This document shows, piece by piece, positions 35,729 through 48,715 of a stretch of DNA of 64,000 nucleotides. The stretch comes from Trichaptum fuscoviolaceum (lineage: Eukaryota > Basidiomycota > Agaricomycetes > Hymenochaetales > Trichaptaceae): positions 211,671 to 275,670 of the forward strand of contig CAJSYZ010000002.1 in the NCBI GenBank assembly GCA_910574455.1, given 5' to 3'. How positions within the stretch are numbered: the stretch's first letter is position 1; each line of letters opens with the position of its first letter. The notes beneath the pieces were generated by a model. That model saw only the letters and a list, made by a program, of their open reading frames with translations. It was not told the origin of the DNA and did no database searches. A program made the translations under genes and the position numbers.

Positions 35729-37469
35729 TCATTGTATGTGTGGAATGTGTGAAGTCCACTCGACATTATGAAGTGCGGAGTCCGAGAGAGAGCGAAGTGT
35801 TGTAAATCCTATAACTAATACTCCAATCCTTGAAAGAACATAATAAAGAATCAATGAACCCAATATACCTGCTACGATCGGCTGAGCGACTACATAATCA
35901 AAGGCTTTGGTAGATCCAACCCAGTAGCTTGAACGTGGGCGAGTCCTACGCATCATCAAAAGTAGGAGTAGATATACAGCAAATAGAACGCATGTCACAA
36001 CGAAGAAAGAGAATATGAGAGGAATAGTCGCCGTGAGTAAACAAACAGCTACTTTCCAGTAAGTCCGCTCCTGAGTTGTGGGAAAGGGGAAATTCCACGC
36101 AAGGCAATGTATGCTTCCAAATACAGTGCAAAGGATTATTGTGGGAAGGAAAGTAGTAAGGACAACGTCCTTCGTGTCCCTTTCGTATGTGCTGTAGAAC
36201 ATTGAGCGAAGGGGGATGCCAGCCGCGTTCCTTTGAACCCCCTGTCTCATTTTTATGACAGATCTATATATGTTTGAGTTTTCTATCCTCTCCGAGGATG
36301 AGATCGCAAATAGGGGAAAGAGAAATAGGTACCCCCACAAGAACATGTTGACCGCAATAACGAAAAGCATGGGGATATAGAGCGCTTGAATCAGTGAAAG
36401 GATAAGCACGCGTAAAAGGGGTGGCATCCCTATTGCAACCATCCAATCACCCAGTGGATTCTACTCGCTTATTAGATACAGTCTTCCTAGTAACTGAAAG
36501 CAACGTACTTGCATATCCCCGGCCGACTCCCAGATCTGAATACAAACTCCCCGAAGGACATCCCATGGCTTTTCCAACCAGTTCCCCGATATATGGCGTG
36601 TTTCTGGAGGGTGTGAAAATTGCAGCTCCTCGTATGTTCCCCTCTTATACAAGATCACGGGGCATCGAACATCGAGAGGTTTTTGAAACCAGGCAACGTA
36701 CATTATGCAGTTGACGAAGACTAGGGCGCCAGTCGTGAGCTCTAGCTGGGTAATCTGCAAACCTTCGTAATGTCGTGCAATGATCTGGATGACGAACCAA
36801 ACAAGCTGAGTGAAAGCATATGTCTTGGCAAGAGCGTCGGATTTGCTCCTGTCGTTGATTTGCTTCTTTGTGATGGAGGGGAAGTCAATAATATCCATTT
36901 CCAGAAGACGCTTGAAGTCAGAGAACGTCACAACGTTCTCGGAGATCTCTCTTCCATTGTGTTCGTAGGTAGTCCCTGATTCACGAAATGCAAACCCAGG
37001 AATTGTACCAGTATATCGAAGTCTAAACCCGCCCATCACTACAAAGAAAGCATGGGTCATCGACCATGATCGACCTGGGTATGATATTTAATATTTTCTC
37101 AGCTGGGATTAAATTTGGCGCACCATCGATTCTATTGATCTCATGCTTTACTCTCCAAGCAGCAAGGTTCTGAGCGATTGCCCATGAAACCACAAACTCC
37201 GGCATTATGAGGGAGAGGACCATGAGATATAACCGTCGGACAAGACCGGCGCTATCACTTTGAGGGAAGAATGGCGCGTTCGGATGAACTGAAACCCAAG
37301 TGCACGCGAGAGTGGTAGAGACACAACTCCAAACGATTTGCCAAACGTCCCGAGATTGATGCGGGATGAAATCTCTGGCGGAGATAATAGGTGGTTCCGT
37401 GACATTCTGGTAAGAAGTAGCTACACTGGCTCCAACGAACAGGTAAGCGAGAGCGAGTACGAAAGGCAT
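35729..37469 (-). CDS. Multi-pass membrane protein family, member 3 (three exons)
   Basis: Exons 37469-37124, 37074-36509 and 36460-35729 with introns of 49 and 48 nt (phases 1 and 0); 547 residues. The start is MPFVLALAYLFVGASVA. Landmarks: I-V-W-S-C-V-S-T-T-L-A-C-T-W-V-S-V-H-P-N, W-S-M-T-H-A-F-F-V-V-M-G-G-F, INDRSKSDALAKTYAFTQLV, W-F-Q-K-P-L-D-V-R-C-P-V-I-L, FGSIHCLAWNFPFPTTQERT, and the end L-S-D-S-A-L-H-N-V-E-W-T-S-H-I-P-H-I. The additional second intron is not seen in its neighbours. Same strand as its neighbours, in tandem; no sign of decay. Confidence 0.85.
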
Positions 37470-39449
37470 ATGAGATGCGGAAGAAGTGAACTTCAGGAAT
37501 TGACTGAAGAAAGACCACCGTCTCGCGCAGTATTTATACTAGTGGTAGCTGCCTTTCTTCGCTACAAGAGTCGACTCTTCTTTGCAAAGATGAGTTCCCC
37601 AGTGCAATCTATGAGCTGCGTACCTGCGCAGCCTCTGAATCAATTAAGCGGTAATGCTGTTAGAAGCGCGTTTGTCAAAGTACCGACTACCGTTTTACTT
37701 TGCTTTCACACTGATGGATCTATGATATGGATCTAGGAGCGAGTGAGTAAGGCTGTTCGATACAAGACTAGATGAGACTAAGAAATGGTGCCTTACGATG
37801 GAGGAGCTTATATTGTGATGAAGGAGGTAGTGGTAGAATAAATGAGCGCAACGTCTGTACTCAACTGGACCTATCAGAGCATAATGGTGTGCATTGTATT
37901 TGTTCTTCAAGTCAGCGAGAATTGCCTATAGTTGAACGGCCTTCATCACATTAAATTTGATTGCCTGCCTTCCTCAATGGACGCTGACTCGCGTCCTTGA
38001 GGAATCTTGCAATAGAATGGGTGTGGTTATAGGGCCTGGACCAGGAATGTAAAATTTTGTCAGCACTATGTGTCAATATCACAGTTGCATACGTCTCTCA
38101 GCGCACCACGAGGAGGCTGATGTATCTGGTCGGATAGATTATGTACGTTGTTCCTTTCCAAACAGCACTTAAAAACTGAGTGTACTGAGAACACAATAAG
38201 GTTTGAGAGCGGTGTAACATTAAGTAAAGAGAGCACGGAACGTTAGCACTGGTTTGCCTTCCGATTAAGTGACGCAAGCGTCAAGGCGGATATATCATAG
38301 CTCTAGTGATGTATCCGGGGCGTCCACGTCCCCGTTTTAGTTTCGGCTATGGCCTACATTTTGGAGCATTGCTGCGATCATTTTAGCCTCTACTCGGAAG
38401 AAACAGACGAAACTAAGAGAAATATGAGTTGAGAATCATTTTTTCTTTCAGTTTGACGCACCGAGTCTAGCGTAGGAGAGAGTATCATGGTGGAAAAGGT
38501 GATATCAGCGGATAGTAATACTTTAAGGAGAGGGCTGCATCTTGGATTTGCTAGGCTATGAGATTCGGACTTATCGTTTACCCCGTCTTTCCATCCCTTC
38601 ATTCAGCTAGTGAACAGCTTCCGGATCATGCATGTGATGCTCATTGTGGGGCTGTGATTGATACATCAATTGTACAAGCGCTTATTTGAACCAACTCACG
38701 AACCTTGTGCCTTACGGTCCTACATAGTTCCACAGAGTTTGCCAGCTTTCGGAGGCCAGCTTCGAATGCAAGTGGGAAGGGATCGTAACACGGGTAGCTC
38801 TCTTTTTCCGAGTGACTGACCGAATTCCCCCCACCAAATCAATCAGTTGATCTAGAAAAGCTTGTGGCGGTTTAAAAACGTACCTTGGCTAAGGATAGAA
38901 GGGGTTCGTATCCGTTATATCCTACACGTATTTGTAAAGAGAAGGCACAGCATATATCTGATAGTCCAAAGATACAACCACACGCACCGAGAATGCATGG
39001 AGGGTTAGAACTCTAACAAGCACTTAGGCCAGAGTCACGGCTTATTGTCACTGTTTTTGAAGGAGCTCGCACATAGACCCTCCTTGATTGTTAGTGTGCT
39101 TTCGGAACGGGGTCTTGCTGTCGTTTACGGCGGTGGAATGCTTTGACAAACTAGTAGTTAAAGACTGAGGAAGAAGCAAAATAGCGTTCGGCAAGGTTTG
39201 TTGAAGGAAAAAATTAGCTCCGGGTCCGATTCGCTGAGTCGGAGTCGCCGCTGACTCAACTTCAACTTGAAAATTCCCGCTACACCCTAGCGGGTTCTAA
39301 TAGCGTACTGACTTGCACCTTTCAAAAGCAAAACCTTATTTATCATGTGATTTAAGGTCTGGATCGGTCTTCGGGGAATATAAAGATCCGGTGAGTCAAC
39401 TTCAGTTGACGCCTCGGAACCGAATACTAGTAATGTCTCGGATGTCCCC
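37470..39449. other. Intergenic, 2 kb
   Basis: No gene recognised. The left edge is the promoter of 35729-37469; the right edge leads into the CSE1 relic. Confidence 0.4.
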
Positions 39450-42215
39450 GAGAATCGTCTTCCTCACTATGACCTCCTCTTCGTCGCCCTTGCATTCTGC
39501 CTCGTCCCCGACTACCACAAACAAGCAGAACAAAATATACTTTCCCTATCCTTGCTCTCATTTTCAATGTCTCCCATGACCGTTCGGTGTGACTTGCAGC
39601 CTGAAGAACATGATGAAACGGCGATGGGAGGATGAAGACTCGCCTTTGGCTGAGACAGAGAAAGCACAACTGAAGGGTAAGCTAGTCCCTGCAATGATCT
39701 TCGAGTCCAGCGGGCAAGACATTATGAGCGCAGGTTGCTGAGGCCGTGCCCATTGCCGCAAAGTATGATTTCCCCGAGCAGTGGGCAGATCTCATCGTTC
39801 AGCTCGTCTCATCACTCTCGCCCGATGCAGCAGATTATCCGACAAACGTCTCTGTTCTCGAAACTGCTCGCTCGATCTTCGCGCCTCAACATGCTCGGAC
39901 TCGCTCTACACGACGATCAACTTTGTTTCGAGCCGCTTCTCGGGCACCTTCCTCCAGAACTTCGAGCTCACCGCCACCAATCTGCTGAATTGGTCGGGAA
40001 TTAAAGCGATTGCGCAAGGTCAGTTTGTGCTTTTGTCAATCTTCTACTGCTAGTATTTGACGTGTCAGGATCTGCCGCCCACCTTTGAAGGTTTCTTGCT
40101 TGGGACCCCGAGAACATTCAACATACGCGGTGATCCCGACGATACGACACCCTCTTTTCCCACCCAAATCAAAACTTCGATCTTTGAGCTCACCGAGCTA
40201 TATCTGCATCGATACCCGGAGGTTCTCACCTTCGAATACCGTACCGGCATTTGTCACGGCGCTGTGGAGACTTCTCGGTGGAGGCCAGAGATCAGGAATC
40301 GCATATGACGGACTGCTCAGCCAGGGACCTACGCTTCCTCAGCACGGTCACCCGGTCAGTAAATTACGAGGCGACGTTTATGGAGAGGGAGGTGATAAAT
40401 GTTTTGATCAAAGGCGTAGTCGTGCCCAATGTCACATTACGAGGTGCGCAAACTTTTTCTTTCATACGCTTGTCTTTTTACTGAAACTATCTCGACCCGC
40501 AGAACACGAAGCGGAGCGATTTGAGCACAATCCTCTGTAGTATGTCCGAGTCGACCTTTCTTTTGCGGCATCCTCCTCGTCCATCGGCGGCCTGACTGCG
40601 GAGGGAAGCACGCGGCGTCAAGCTGCAGCCGATGTCCTTCGTGCGCTCGTTGCCTCAGCTTTCGAGGCTGAGACGACCGAAGTCGTCGTGACGTTGATGG
40701 GTGATGGACTGGAGGAATACAACAGGAAGAAGGGAGTTGAAGAGAGCTGGAAGAGGAAGGGTGAAAGTGTGTACCTGCTCACGGCGGTGGCAACGGTTGG
40801 TGCAATATCGCAGGTGAGTGAAGCTGTTCATTCAGAAGGAATGGTGAATAACATTGGCAATCAATAGCAAGGTGTCACAAACACGAATGCTCTTGTAGAT
40901 GTCGTCCAGTTCTTCTCACAGCACATATACGAGGACGTACAGGTCGATGAAAACTCTGTGCATCTAATTTTCCAGGTTGACGCGATTCGCTTTTTCTATG
41001 CAGTCCGAAATCAAGTGTGTAATCAACCTTTCATGCAAGACAAGCGCTAATCAACTATACAGTTCACAAACGAAAATCTCCACTCCGTCCTTCCTCTTTC
41101 CGTTCGTCATCTGCGCTCACCCAACTATGTCTGCTATACGTATACAGCGACAACCATTGAGCGGATATCGTTCATCAAGCGCGGCTCATCCTTACTGTGC
41201 GTAAATCGCTTGCTTACGCCGAATATTATCTGATAATTTCAGCAGCTTCAACCAGGAAGACATTCGGGAGCTTGCACCTGAAAGCATCAACGCAATTGAG
41301 GCGGGTGGGACGCCGGAAAAAATTGCAGAAAATGACTATCTGATGAAATGTAAGTTTACAATTATCTCGAGCTTATTCTCTCATTAACGATAACTGTAAC
41401 AATCGTAGGTGTCATGCGTGTTATTCTGACCGCACGGTCAGCAATAGCCTCAGACCATAAACGACTGCTTCAATCCTTGCCGCGATTCGCAAGAACCCAA
41501 GCAATCCGAACTTCGATCAATATATCTTCGAGAGTATATCTGCTTCAATTAGGTGAGGTATCTGAAACTGAAGAACATGCAACAGCCTCTGATCGTCGAC
41601 TTATACATTGGTTTACAGTCGGCTCATCGCGTCAAACATTGGCAACATTTGAACAGGCTCTATTTGGTCCATTCATAATCATTTTACAACAGGACATTGA
41701 TCGTAAGCAACCTTCCTTTCAGACACCTACAGAAACTAATTCGTCTTTTGTGCAGAATTTATTTTGTGCATCTTTCAATTCTCTCGCAGATGCTCGAGCT
41801 CCACGATAATGATGTTCCTCCGGATTACCGCTCCAACCTCCCCTTCCTTCTCCAGCCCGCTTCATGGGCACAAAAAGGCTCATGACCATCCTCGTCCGCC
41901 TCTTGCGCCTTCCTCACTCAAGACACCGTGCAAATGGTGCAGACCGACCAGTTTATGGCCTTCCTGGCCGTCGTGCAGCAGAAACTCATTTCCATGCGTG
42001 GGGTTTCGAGCTACTGCAGAGCGTCGTGAGGTACATACGAGTGTGATGTTGAAGCCATTAATGAAGAGTGTGGTGAGGATGCTCTTGACACGGGTGCAGA
42101 CGGCCCGGACGGACGCGTACGTCTTTGACTTAGTCTACTTCTTTGCGTTCATCATGGCAATTCCTGTGGACAGTGTCAGCAGCAACTATGGAATGCCTTT
42201 CTTTCAATTATTAAA
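39450..42215 (+). pseudogene. CSE1: Decayed, 3'-truncated exportin-2 (CSE1) copy
   Basis: Intact CSE1 re-exports importin-alpha from the nucleus. Blocks along the plus strand match its order: H-K-Q-A-E-Q-N-I-L-S-L-S (39520), LVPAMIF, V-A-E-A-V-P-I-A-A-K-Y-D-F-P-E-Q-W-A-D-L, SDSLYTTINFV, D-L-P-P-T-F-E-G (40075), L-R-F-L-S-T-V-T-R-S (40330), VTLMGDGLEEY (40690), L-F-N-Q-E-D-I-R-E-L-A-P-E (41250), QMLELHDNDVPPDYRS (41780), W-G-F-E-L-L-Q-S-V-V-R-Y (42000) and ARTDAYVFDLVYF (42100). Frameshifts occur near 39890, 40220 and 40310, with a stop in the N-terminal block (~39588). The C-terminal part is missing. GT-AG introns are kept (for example 40019-40068 and 40814-40867), so this is a DNA-level duplicate and not a retrocopy. 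Confidence 0.8.
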
Positions 42216-43674
42216 TAGCTACCATAAATTTTAATCATTATTCTATATATATATCATAAATAAAATTTTAATACATTCTCAATCTAATGAAATAAGCGAA
42301 ACCTGGGTAGCGGGCTCTGCTGTGCACCCACAGCGTTCGCAATTATTTCGGAGGCAATACTAGTAATCATGATCACGTAATTGTATTGTTATTTTCAACT
42401 CCGTCGTCTTTGACTCTTTCTCCTTGACCGATACTTTCCTTTTAGTAGACCCACAAGAAACCTAGCCTGGAGTACTTCTTGGGATAACGTATACCTGCCT
42501 TTCTCTTCTAGACTTCATCTAACTTTGTTTGACAACTTGCGCAAGTGAACCCAACTTGCCGAACATTTCAACTCCCGCCAAATGATGTCTGCGACTCGGA
42601 CGAATCACCACTAAGAGATAAGTGCTTTGGTATCACAAGTATGCACATAGATCTATATCTTCCGTCTTAAATTGATGTCCTTGCAAACTTAGACCCCATC
42701 ACCTCTTTAGCTGCACATATCAGCAAGCACACTTCTGCAGTGTTCCTTACAACAAAGAGCGTTAATTGCCGCTACTATTGGTGCGGCCATGTGGACGCAT
42801 TTAAAAGTTCTCCGCAGTTCTCTCATTGTAATCACTTATCGCCAGCGCTACTTACGAGAGTCCATTGACTCTATTCACACAAGACAATTTAGGTACTTTA
42901 TGCCTCACCAATTAATTCCTTTAAAGGTAATCCATAATCATAGACCTGCCACTACAGCTCCTAGCCTTCAAGATGATCTGCAGCCCCATCTCGGGGCTGA
43001 TAACTTACAAGCGTATCATTGATCAATGTGTTTGATGAACTTTGAGCCACCGCCATTCAGGTGCAGATGTTGGAATGAGCCACCGCCACTTCATAGCAGA
43101 TGGACGGCGTATGATTCGAAAGCTGTTATGCGTGTACAGTATTTGTACTAGCGTAACTCAAAGGCGGTCTCGAAAGGTTTTAACCATCAGGCAGATCGCC
43201 TATCTTATGATATGAATATGGTATTTCGAACTACAAGCGCTGATAAACAGACATGCAGTGCGAACAACGCGTGATTCTTTGTCTATCGCTGATCGCATAC
43301 GAAAGCGCCCGCCCTGTACTGCGGGGCTCATCGACCCAAGCAAAGATATCTGTGCAAGCCTTCTTTTTGGCACCCGTCCGGCTGTCAAGCTTAGATGGGT
43401 TAATCTCGTCGACCGCAGCACATAGGAGAGGTCTACAGCACTGGAACTCGTTCGGAACTTCATTCCGCTGATGAATTATGGCTGCCTTGTTTGATCCCTA
43501 ACTGCTTGACGCTTGACTCGTGCGCGCGCATATATCATCCGAGCCTTTGAGGGAAAGTTGCTTCCAGCGTCGCCTAAACTGTGCGATATTGTGGGGCAAA
43601 CTACTATATGTACACTAGTATCATGTATTTGATAGAGATCAAATAAAATAATTTGCGCAACCGCTACATGTAAG
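42216..43674. other. Intergenic, 1.5 kb
   Basis: AT-rich directly after the CSE1 relic (42230-42280). A ~30-bp diverged direct repeat (TTTGAGCCACCGCCATTCAGGTG and GAATGAGCCACCGCCACTTCATAG types) lies near 43040-43090. Nothing else. Confidence 0.4.
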
Positions 43675-45164
43675 TTATATATGCGGTATTAAATCAACCC
43701 AATCTATGGTCTTCAACGTGCTATCGGGGAGATTTCGAAGGCAGATGACAAACATGGTGATACGCCCAAAATAATGAATCCAGACTAAAGACATTTTAAA
43801 GAGGAACAACTTCGAAGAATCCATGTCCTTGATCTTGGGCATGCGTTTATGATATAAACCAGCATAAAATGGGAGCATGGTGCAACAGGATGCCACACGC
43901 CAGAGAATATGCTCGATACGCGATGGAAAGGGATGAAACCATAAGCCAACAGAGGACCCATTTATGCAACCGATGTAAATGGCGATGGGGTAGAGAAGAA
44001 AACGGTCCACGTCTTTTCCATCTGTAGGAGGGACATAGAAGATCGTTGCCGCGGGCTCCGTATCTCTGCTTGACAAAAGCGAATTTTCCACAGGCTGGTA
44101 ATCCATCTCGTTGACTGTGCCCTCAATAGCGTTCCAAATCGTCGGGATAAAGTAATGGGAAGCAGAGAACAAAGGCGTTGGAGATGGAAAGAAGTGCGCG
44201 AGGCAGCCTTTTCCGGCCGCCGTTGCTTGATCACCAAAGCTTGTTGTTCCCTCTCGCTCATCCGTCAACCCTTCATCGGGCCTCAAAATACGAAGGACCA
44301 CAGGGCAATGTGCATTAAATGGCTTGCTCATCCAAAAGGTGTACATCATGCTGCTGATTAAGCATAATGCCATAGTTATCCACTCGATAAAAGTCGAAGC
44401 CAAGCCGTAGTGCGATCGGATAGCTATTTGCAGAATGAACCAGAAGAGTTGAAGAAACGCAAGAGACTTGGATATTCCATCCCCTTTACTCCTATCATCT
44501 ATCTCTTCTTTGGTTATGGTAGGGTATTTGAGCTTCCCTGCGACAATTAAGTCTTTAAAAGCGGTTGGAGTGAGTACGCCTTCCCAAGATCCATCCTCGA
44601 GCTCATAGTGGAAAATGAGCACTTCGGAATAGCTCATCTTCTCTTCTTTGGAGCACGCGAGCCGAAACCCACCCATCAGGAGAAAGTGCGAATGTGTCTT
44701 GGTCCACTGAACATTTTTGCCATATTCTGGTTCAGCGTGAAGTTAGCTTTGAGAATTTATATATGTCTGCGTTACGACGTACGTTTCCTGAGCTCATCAA
44801 TCTCCTTGCACGTAGCCGTTGCTGCTCGAAACTGCATGTAAGCCCAAGCCGACATCAACTCGGGCGTAAGTATAGTCAGGATCACGAGGTATATTCTCCG
44901 AAGTAAACGTTGCATCCATCCGAGATGCCCGCAAATCTCCATATTAGGATGGATAGCAACCCAAGTGCAGCTGATAATCGCCGCAGCGCAGCTCCATACG
45001 ATCTGCAAAGTCTTGCGGGGTACGAATGGGGGTGATGAAGAAAGTGTCTGCTCGAACGACGAGCTATTGCTGACGGTGTCGCCTAGTTCAGAGAGTGGGT
45101 GGACAAGAGCGCTGCTGATGAGCAATGCAGAAACGGGAATATTGGTTGGCGCGAAGGAGGTCAT
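43675..45164 (-). CDS. Multi-pass membrane protein family, member 4
   Basis: Exons 45164-44783 and 44726-43675 with a 56-nt intron; 477 residues. It is closely similar along its length to 32579-34087. Landmarks: I-V-W-S-C-A-A-A-I-I-S-C-T-W-V-A-I-H-P-N, W-T-K-T-H-S-H-F-L-L-M-G-G-F, IDDRSKGDGISKSLAFLQLF, F-W-M-S-K-P-F-N-A-H-C-P-V-V-L, HPFPSRIEHILWRVASC and the end L-P-D-S-T-L-K-T-I-D-W-V-D-L-I-P-H. The hydrophobic start is less signal-like than in member 2. It is separated from the other three tandem members by the CSE1 relic, so the duplication either preceded that insertion or jumped over it. Function unknown. Confidence 0.87.
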
Positions 45165-46209
45165 CGATGTCAGTATACTGTTTGGTGTCGAGCTCGTTTT
45201 ATGTATGTGTAGAGAGAACAGTGGCTGTTCATGCCACAGCTATGCTGTTGCTGGAGTGGAGAGAATAGGTGCGTTATTCAGCCAACTCCTCAGGCTAGGC
45301 TTCGTATGTATTGGAATCCCGAGAGACTCGTAAGTTACGTAATTAATGAGATATCTAAAACTTGAAGCGTGCTTACTAGTCATTTTCCATTGTCTTTTAG
45401 AACAGCTTCTTATACAATAAGGGGTACCCGGTAGATCCTTCTACAGTAAGTGTACGATTAGCGCGTGGAGTGGAGCTTTCTCAGAGTCCGTAGTCATGGG
45501 CGTGTCCGATAAACGATGACTCTTAAGCGGTTACAGCTTTCTGATGTACAGCTCGGCTGTGAAAGCGTTCTTTCCATACTAACAGGCTCAAATAACGCAC
45601 AGTATGAGAGTATCCTTTGCCGGTGCTAATTTGGAAGGAATGTTTAGCTGGGAGCTCGGGTAAAGGCTCAAGGTCAGGAGGTTCAAAGACTAGAAAACGA
45701 TGATGCATCTGTCATTATAGTGACTACCCTCTAGGCGTAAAGCTATCTAACTCACTTGACCCTGCTTTCCTTCATGCAGAATATTGACATTGAACAGAGC
45801 AGTCATGCGAGTGATCCAGTGCCTATCAAATTTTGAGACAAGGATATGAGCAGGCGCTCTCAGACAACCCAGAATGTGGAGTGCTCACCACCACGATCAC
45901 CCTCCACTCCATATTGTCCGCATTAACTGCGCTTCGCTTGTAGGGATGCATTCCATATTCGTTATTCGTAAAGAAATAGCCCACATGCGACTAACATGGT
46001 TCCGCTGAGACCACTGGCTCCAGAATGCTATCGAAAGAGACCAACGCCGGGACGCAAGAAAGTCATGGACGAGCGCCGGCGAGGTCAAACCTTACAGAAG
46101 ATGGATAATTGGATATCATTCTGTTAATTAGAAATAAATATTATACATACGTGTTTGACAACACAGGATACAACGATATCCAGCCATAGAAAAGTAGCTA
46201 ACTTCTCAG
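45165..46209. other. Intergenic, 1 kb
   Basis: Promoter side of member 4 and 3' flank of the next gene. Nothing recognised. Confidence 0.4.
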
Positions 46210-48054
46210 TCACCCCGCCACTTCTTCCACATCGTCGCCAGCGGGTGTCGAGTCTTCTTCCACGCTCGTCTGAACGCTCTCAGAGCGAGGCTCCTCAACA
46301 ATAGCAGCAGCTTTCTGCACTTTTTTCTGATTACGAATCCGTATCCGTTTCTTCTTCACCGCATCTAGCGACTTGTCTCGTGTCTTCCAAGCCTCGATGC
46401 GCGCAATGAGCTGCTCCTCCGTCAGCCTGACCCAACGAATCGACCCACTCTTCAGTCCATCGACGACTGCATCAATGTATTTACCGGTGACACCATCGAG
46501 CGAGAATTTAGCAAGAGGCCAGCCAACGAGCTCAACGCCGTATCTGTGGACGATACTCGTCTCGTAGTTGGTGTACTGCATCTCAAGATCAGGATCTTGC
46601 GTGATCTCACCTGATCGTATCGATGTTTGTTCTGAGTGTCAGTCGGCGAAGAGGAACAAGGATGACATACGAAGTTGAGCTCGAAGCGTATAGCGTGAAT
46701 ACGTATTCTGTGCGTTGCTTCTAGTTTGATTCGAATAATCATGTCCTGGACGTCCGAATCCCTGAGATTTCACAAGAATATGTAAGCACTTCGCGAATTT
46801 CAGACACACAGGATACGAAGACAACACTCACATCGCCTCTTTGTTTCTTAGGACTCGGTCCAGCGGATGCCAAACCCGTATCTTCAGGAAGCGTGCGCTT
46901 TTGCACAACAATGGGAAGCTCCTGCTCTCGCTTCAAATCCGCAAGCAATCGAATTATTTCCTTCACCAATAACGGATCACGCTCGATCATCTCTCCATTC
47001 GATGCAAACGCGAGAGCGCGCCTTCGTAGATCCAGGATCTTGATCTTGATCTCATTCACCCTGGGATTCAAAGACGCGAGAACTGGAGCTGATCCACTTG
47101 TGTTTGATCTTAAGGGAAGAAAGGGAGTGGCGGATGAGGAGGCAACAGATGTTTCGATGGAGGAGAGAGCGGGAACGCTGGAGAAAAACGTATGCTTGAT
47201 GTTGAATAAATCAGCCGAATTGAGTTCCGAACTCGGAGGCCGAGCTGCAGACACGGACGATGAGGATGAAGGTATGTTCGACGGTAAAGGCGTAACAGCG
47301 GGTGGTGGTATACTAAGATTTGAGGGAAGTCGGCTTGGGGCGCTTGAAACTGCCTCAGCGTCACTGGAAGCCTGTGTCTCCACTGGTCCGGAGTATCGAT
47401 TTGGGGAATTTGGAGGCTGAACGGTTTCCTGTGAAGCCACGTCCGCTTTGGGGGTATCATTGATGATAGTCAGTCACGTTGAGCAAGTAGAAGGGAGTAG
47501 AGGCTAACAAGTTGAGAGCGGGTGGACGTCGCTCCAGGCCAGAAGAACGTCCGTCCAATCGCCGACGCAAGAGGCCTATGCCAAGAGGCTCACCTTGTAT
47601 GAAAAGCATAGCGTCGCTCACATCCGACCCATTTCGTGCATGCATGAGAAGCCTGAGCGCAGCGAAGAACTGCCCCGCAGAGATACAGCGGTTTTGAGCG
47701 GAAGGCGTGAGCATCCCAAGAACCTGTCGGATGACAGCGAGAATGCAGATCATAGTATGATACCATAGAGCTCAGATTTCCATACGAGCTATGGAATTGA
47801 ATTAGACATACCTTGTCGACATTGCTCAGATTCCCCATATCCCTGAACCGCCCACGCATCCAAGCCCGAGCCTCCCGAATACCGATCACATGCGCTTCCA
47901 GGTTTTCATCTATCGACTTTGTGTTCACCGGACCACCAGCTTGATCCGGTTCGTCCATTATGTCGTGCAATGCGTCGAAATAGGCCGTGTACTCTGCATC
48001 AGAGAGAGCGGTAGTGTGTAAGAAGAGGACCCGAGGCCGGTGTGCTGCCGCCAT
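46210..48054 (-). CDS. EH-like module protein with 'YGVELVGWP' C-terminal domain, copy 1
   Basis: Five exons: 48054-47812, 47723-47594, 47445-46832, 46761-46671 and 46610-46210; 492 residues, all junctions GT-AG and in phase. Exons 1-2 encode the module shared with 21577-24643 (LFLHTTALSDAEY, REARAWMRGRFRDM, CISAGQFFAALRLLMHAR), with an identical 130-nt second exon. Exon 3 is Ser/Pro-rich, then helical (NEIKIKILDLRRRALAF, LVKEIIRLLADLKREQE). The last two exons hold Y-T-L-R-A-Q-L-R and N-Y-E-T-S-I-V-H-R-Y-G-V-E-L-V-G-W-P, LTEEQLIARIEAW and a basic stretch. I have seen the YGVELVGWP-type segment only in uncharacterised basidiomycete proteins. Function unknown; an adaptor role is a guess. Confidence 0.78.
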
Positions 48055-48715
48055 CTCGCTACGGGGTTCAGAGATTCAGTGACTGTGCCAGAGACGCAGT
48101 CGAAAGAGTTCCACCTGCTAAGTACACTCAGCTCGAGTAGTTTGCGGAAGTTGCAGTCGATACAATGACAGGGTGAAGGTGGAAGGTGAACATTGCCAAG
48201 CTGATGCTCAACACGAACTCGAAAAAGGTGCCAGTGAGTGTCAATTACGTAAGCAACGCCGGTTCTGATTCCTCCAATCAACGCTCATAGTGATTGCCTC
48301 CCTTTTGTGATTGTGCTTCCTTTTGCTCAAAAGATATACTGATTAGATGTGCCCCACTCACTCATTATATCGGCTTGAGTAAGCGGATACACAGGGTAGC
48401 GTTCTGGCTGAGACCGCTTGCGCGACTGTCTTTCACTCCAAGTCCACCCCAGAATCGGCCAGATGCAATGACTCGGATGATCACAGTCAGTGCTACGTAT
48501 CCTTTTAGGTCAGAGAGATTGCACTGGCCCAAATCAGGATTCGCACTATGTCTTATTGTGGATTTGTCAACGTCTGGTCTCAGATTGTAAGACGTGTGCA
48601 AGGTGTAGGGCGAAACGTATAGAACTGATATTTGGATAACAAATAATTAACAATACATAAGATCAGAGTACATACAATACACATGCAATGACATGTCAAT
48701 GAGAAGATACCTAGA
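48055..48715. other. Spacer between tandem copies
   Basis: 660 bp between two same-strand paralogues. Nothing recognised. Confidence 0.4.
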
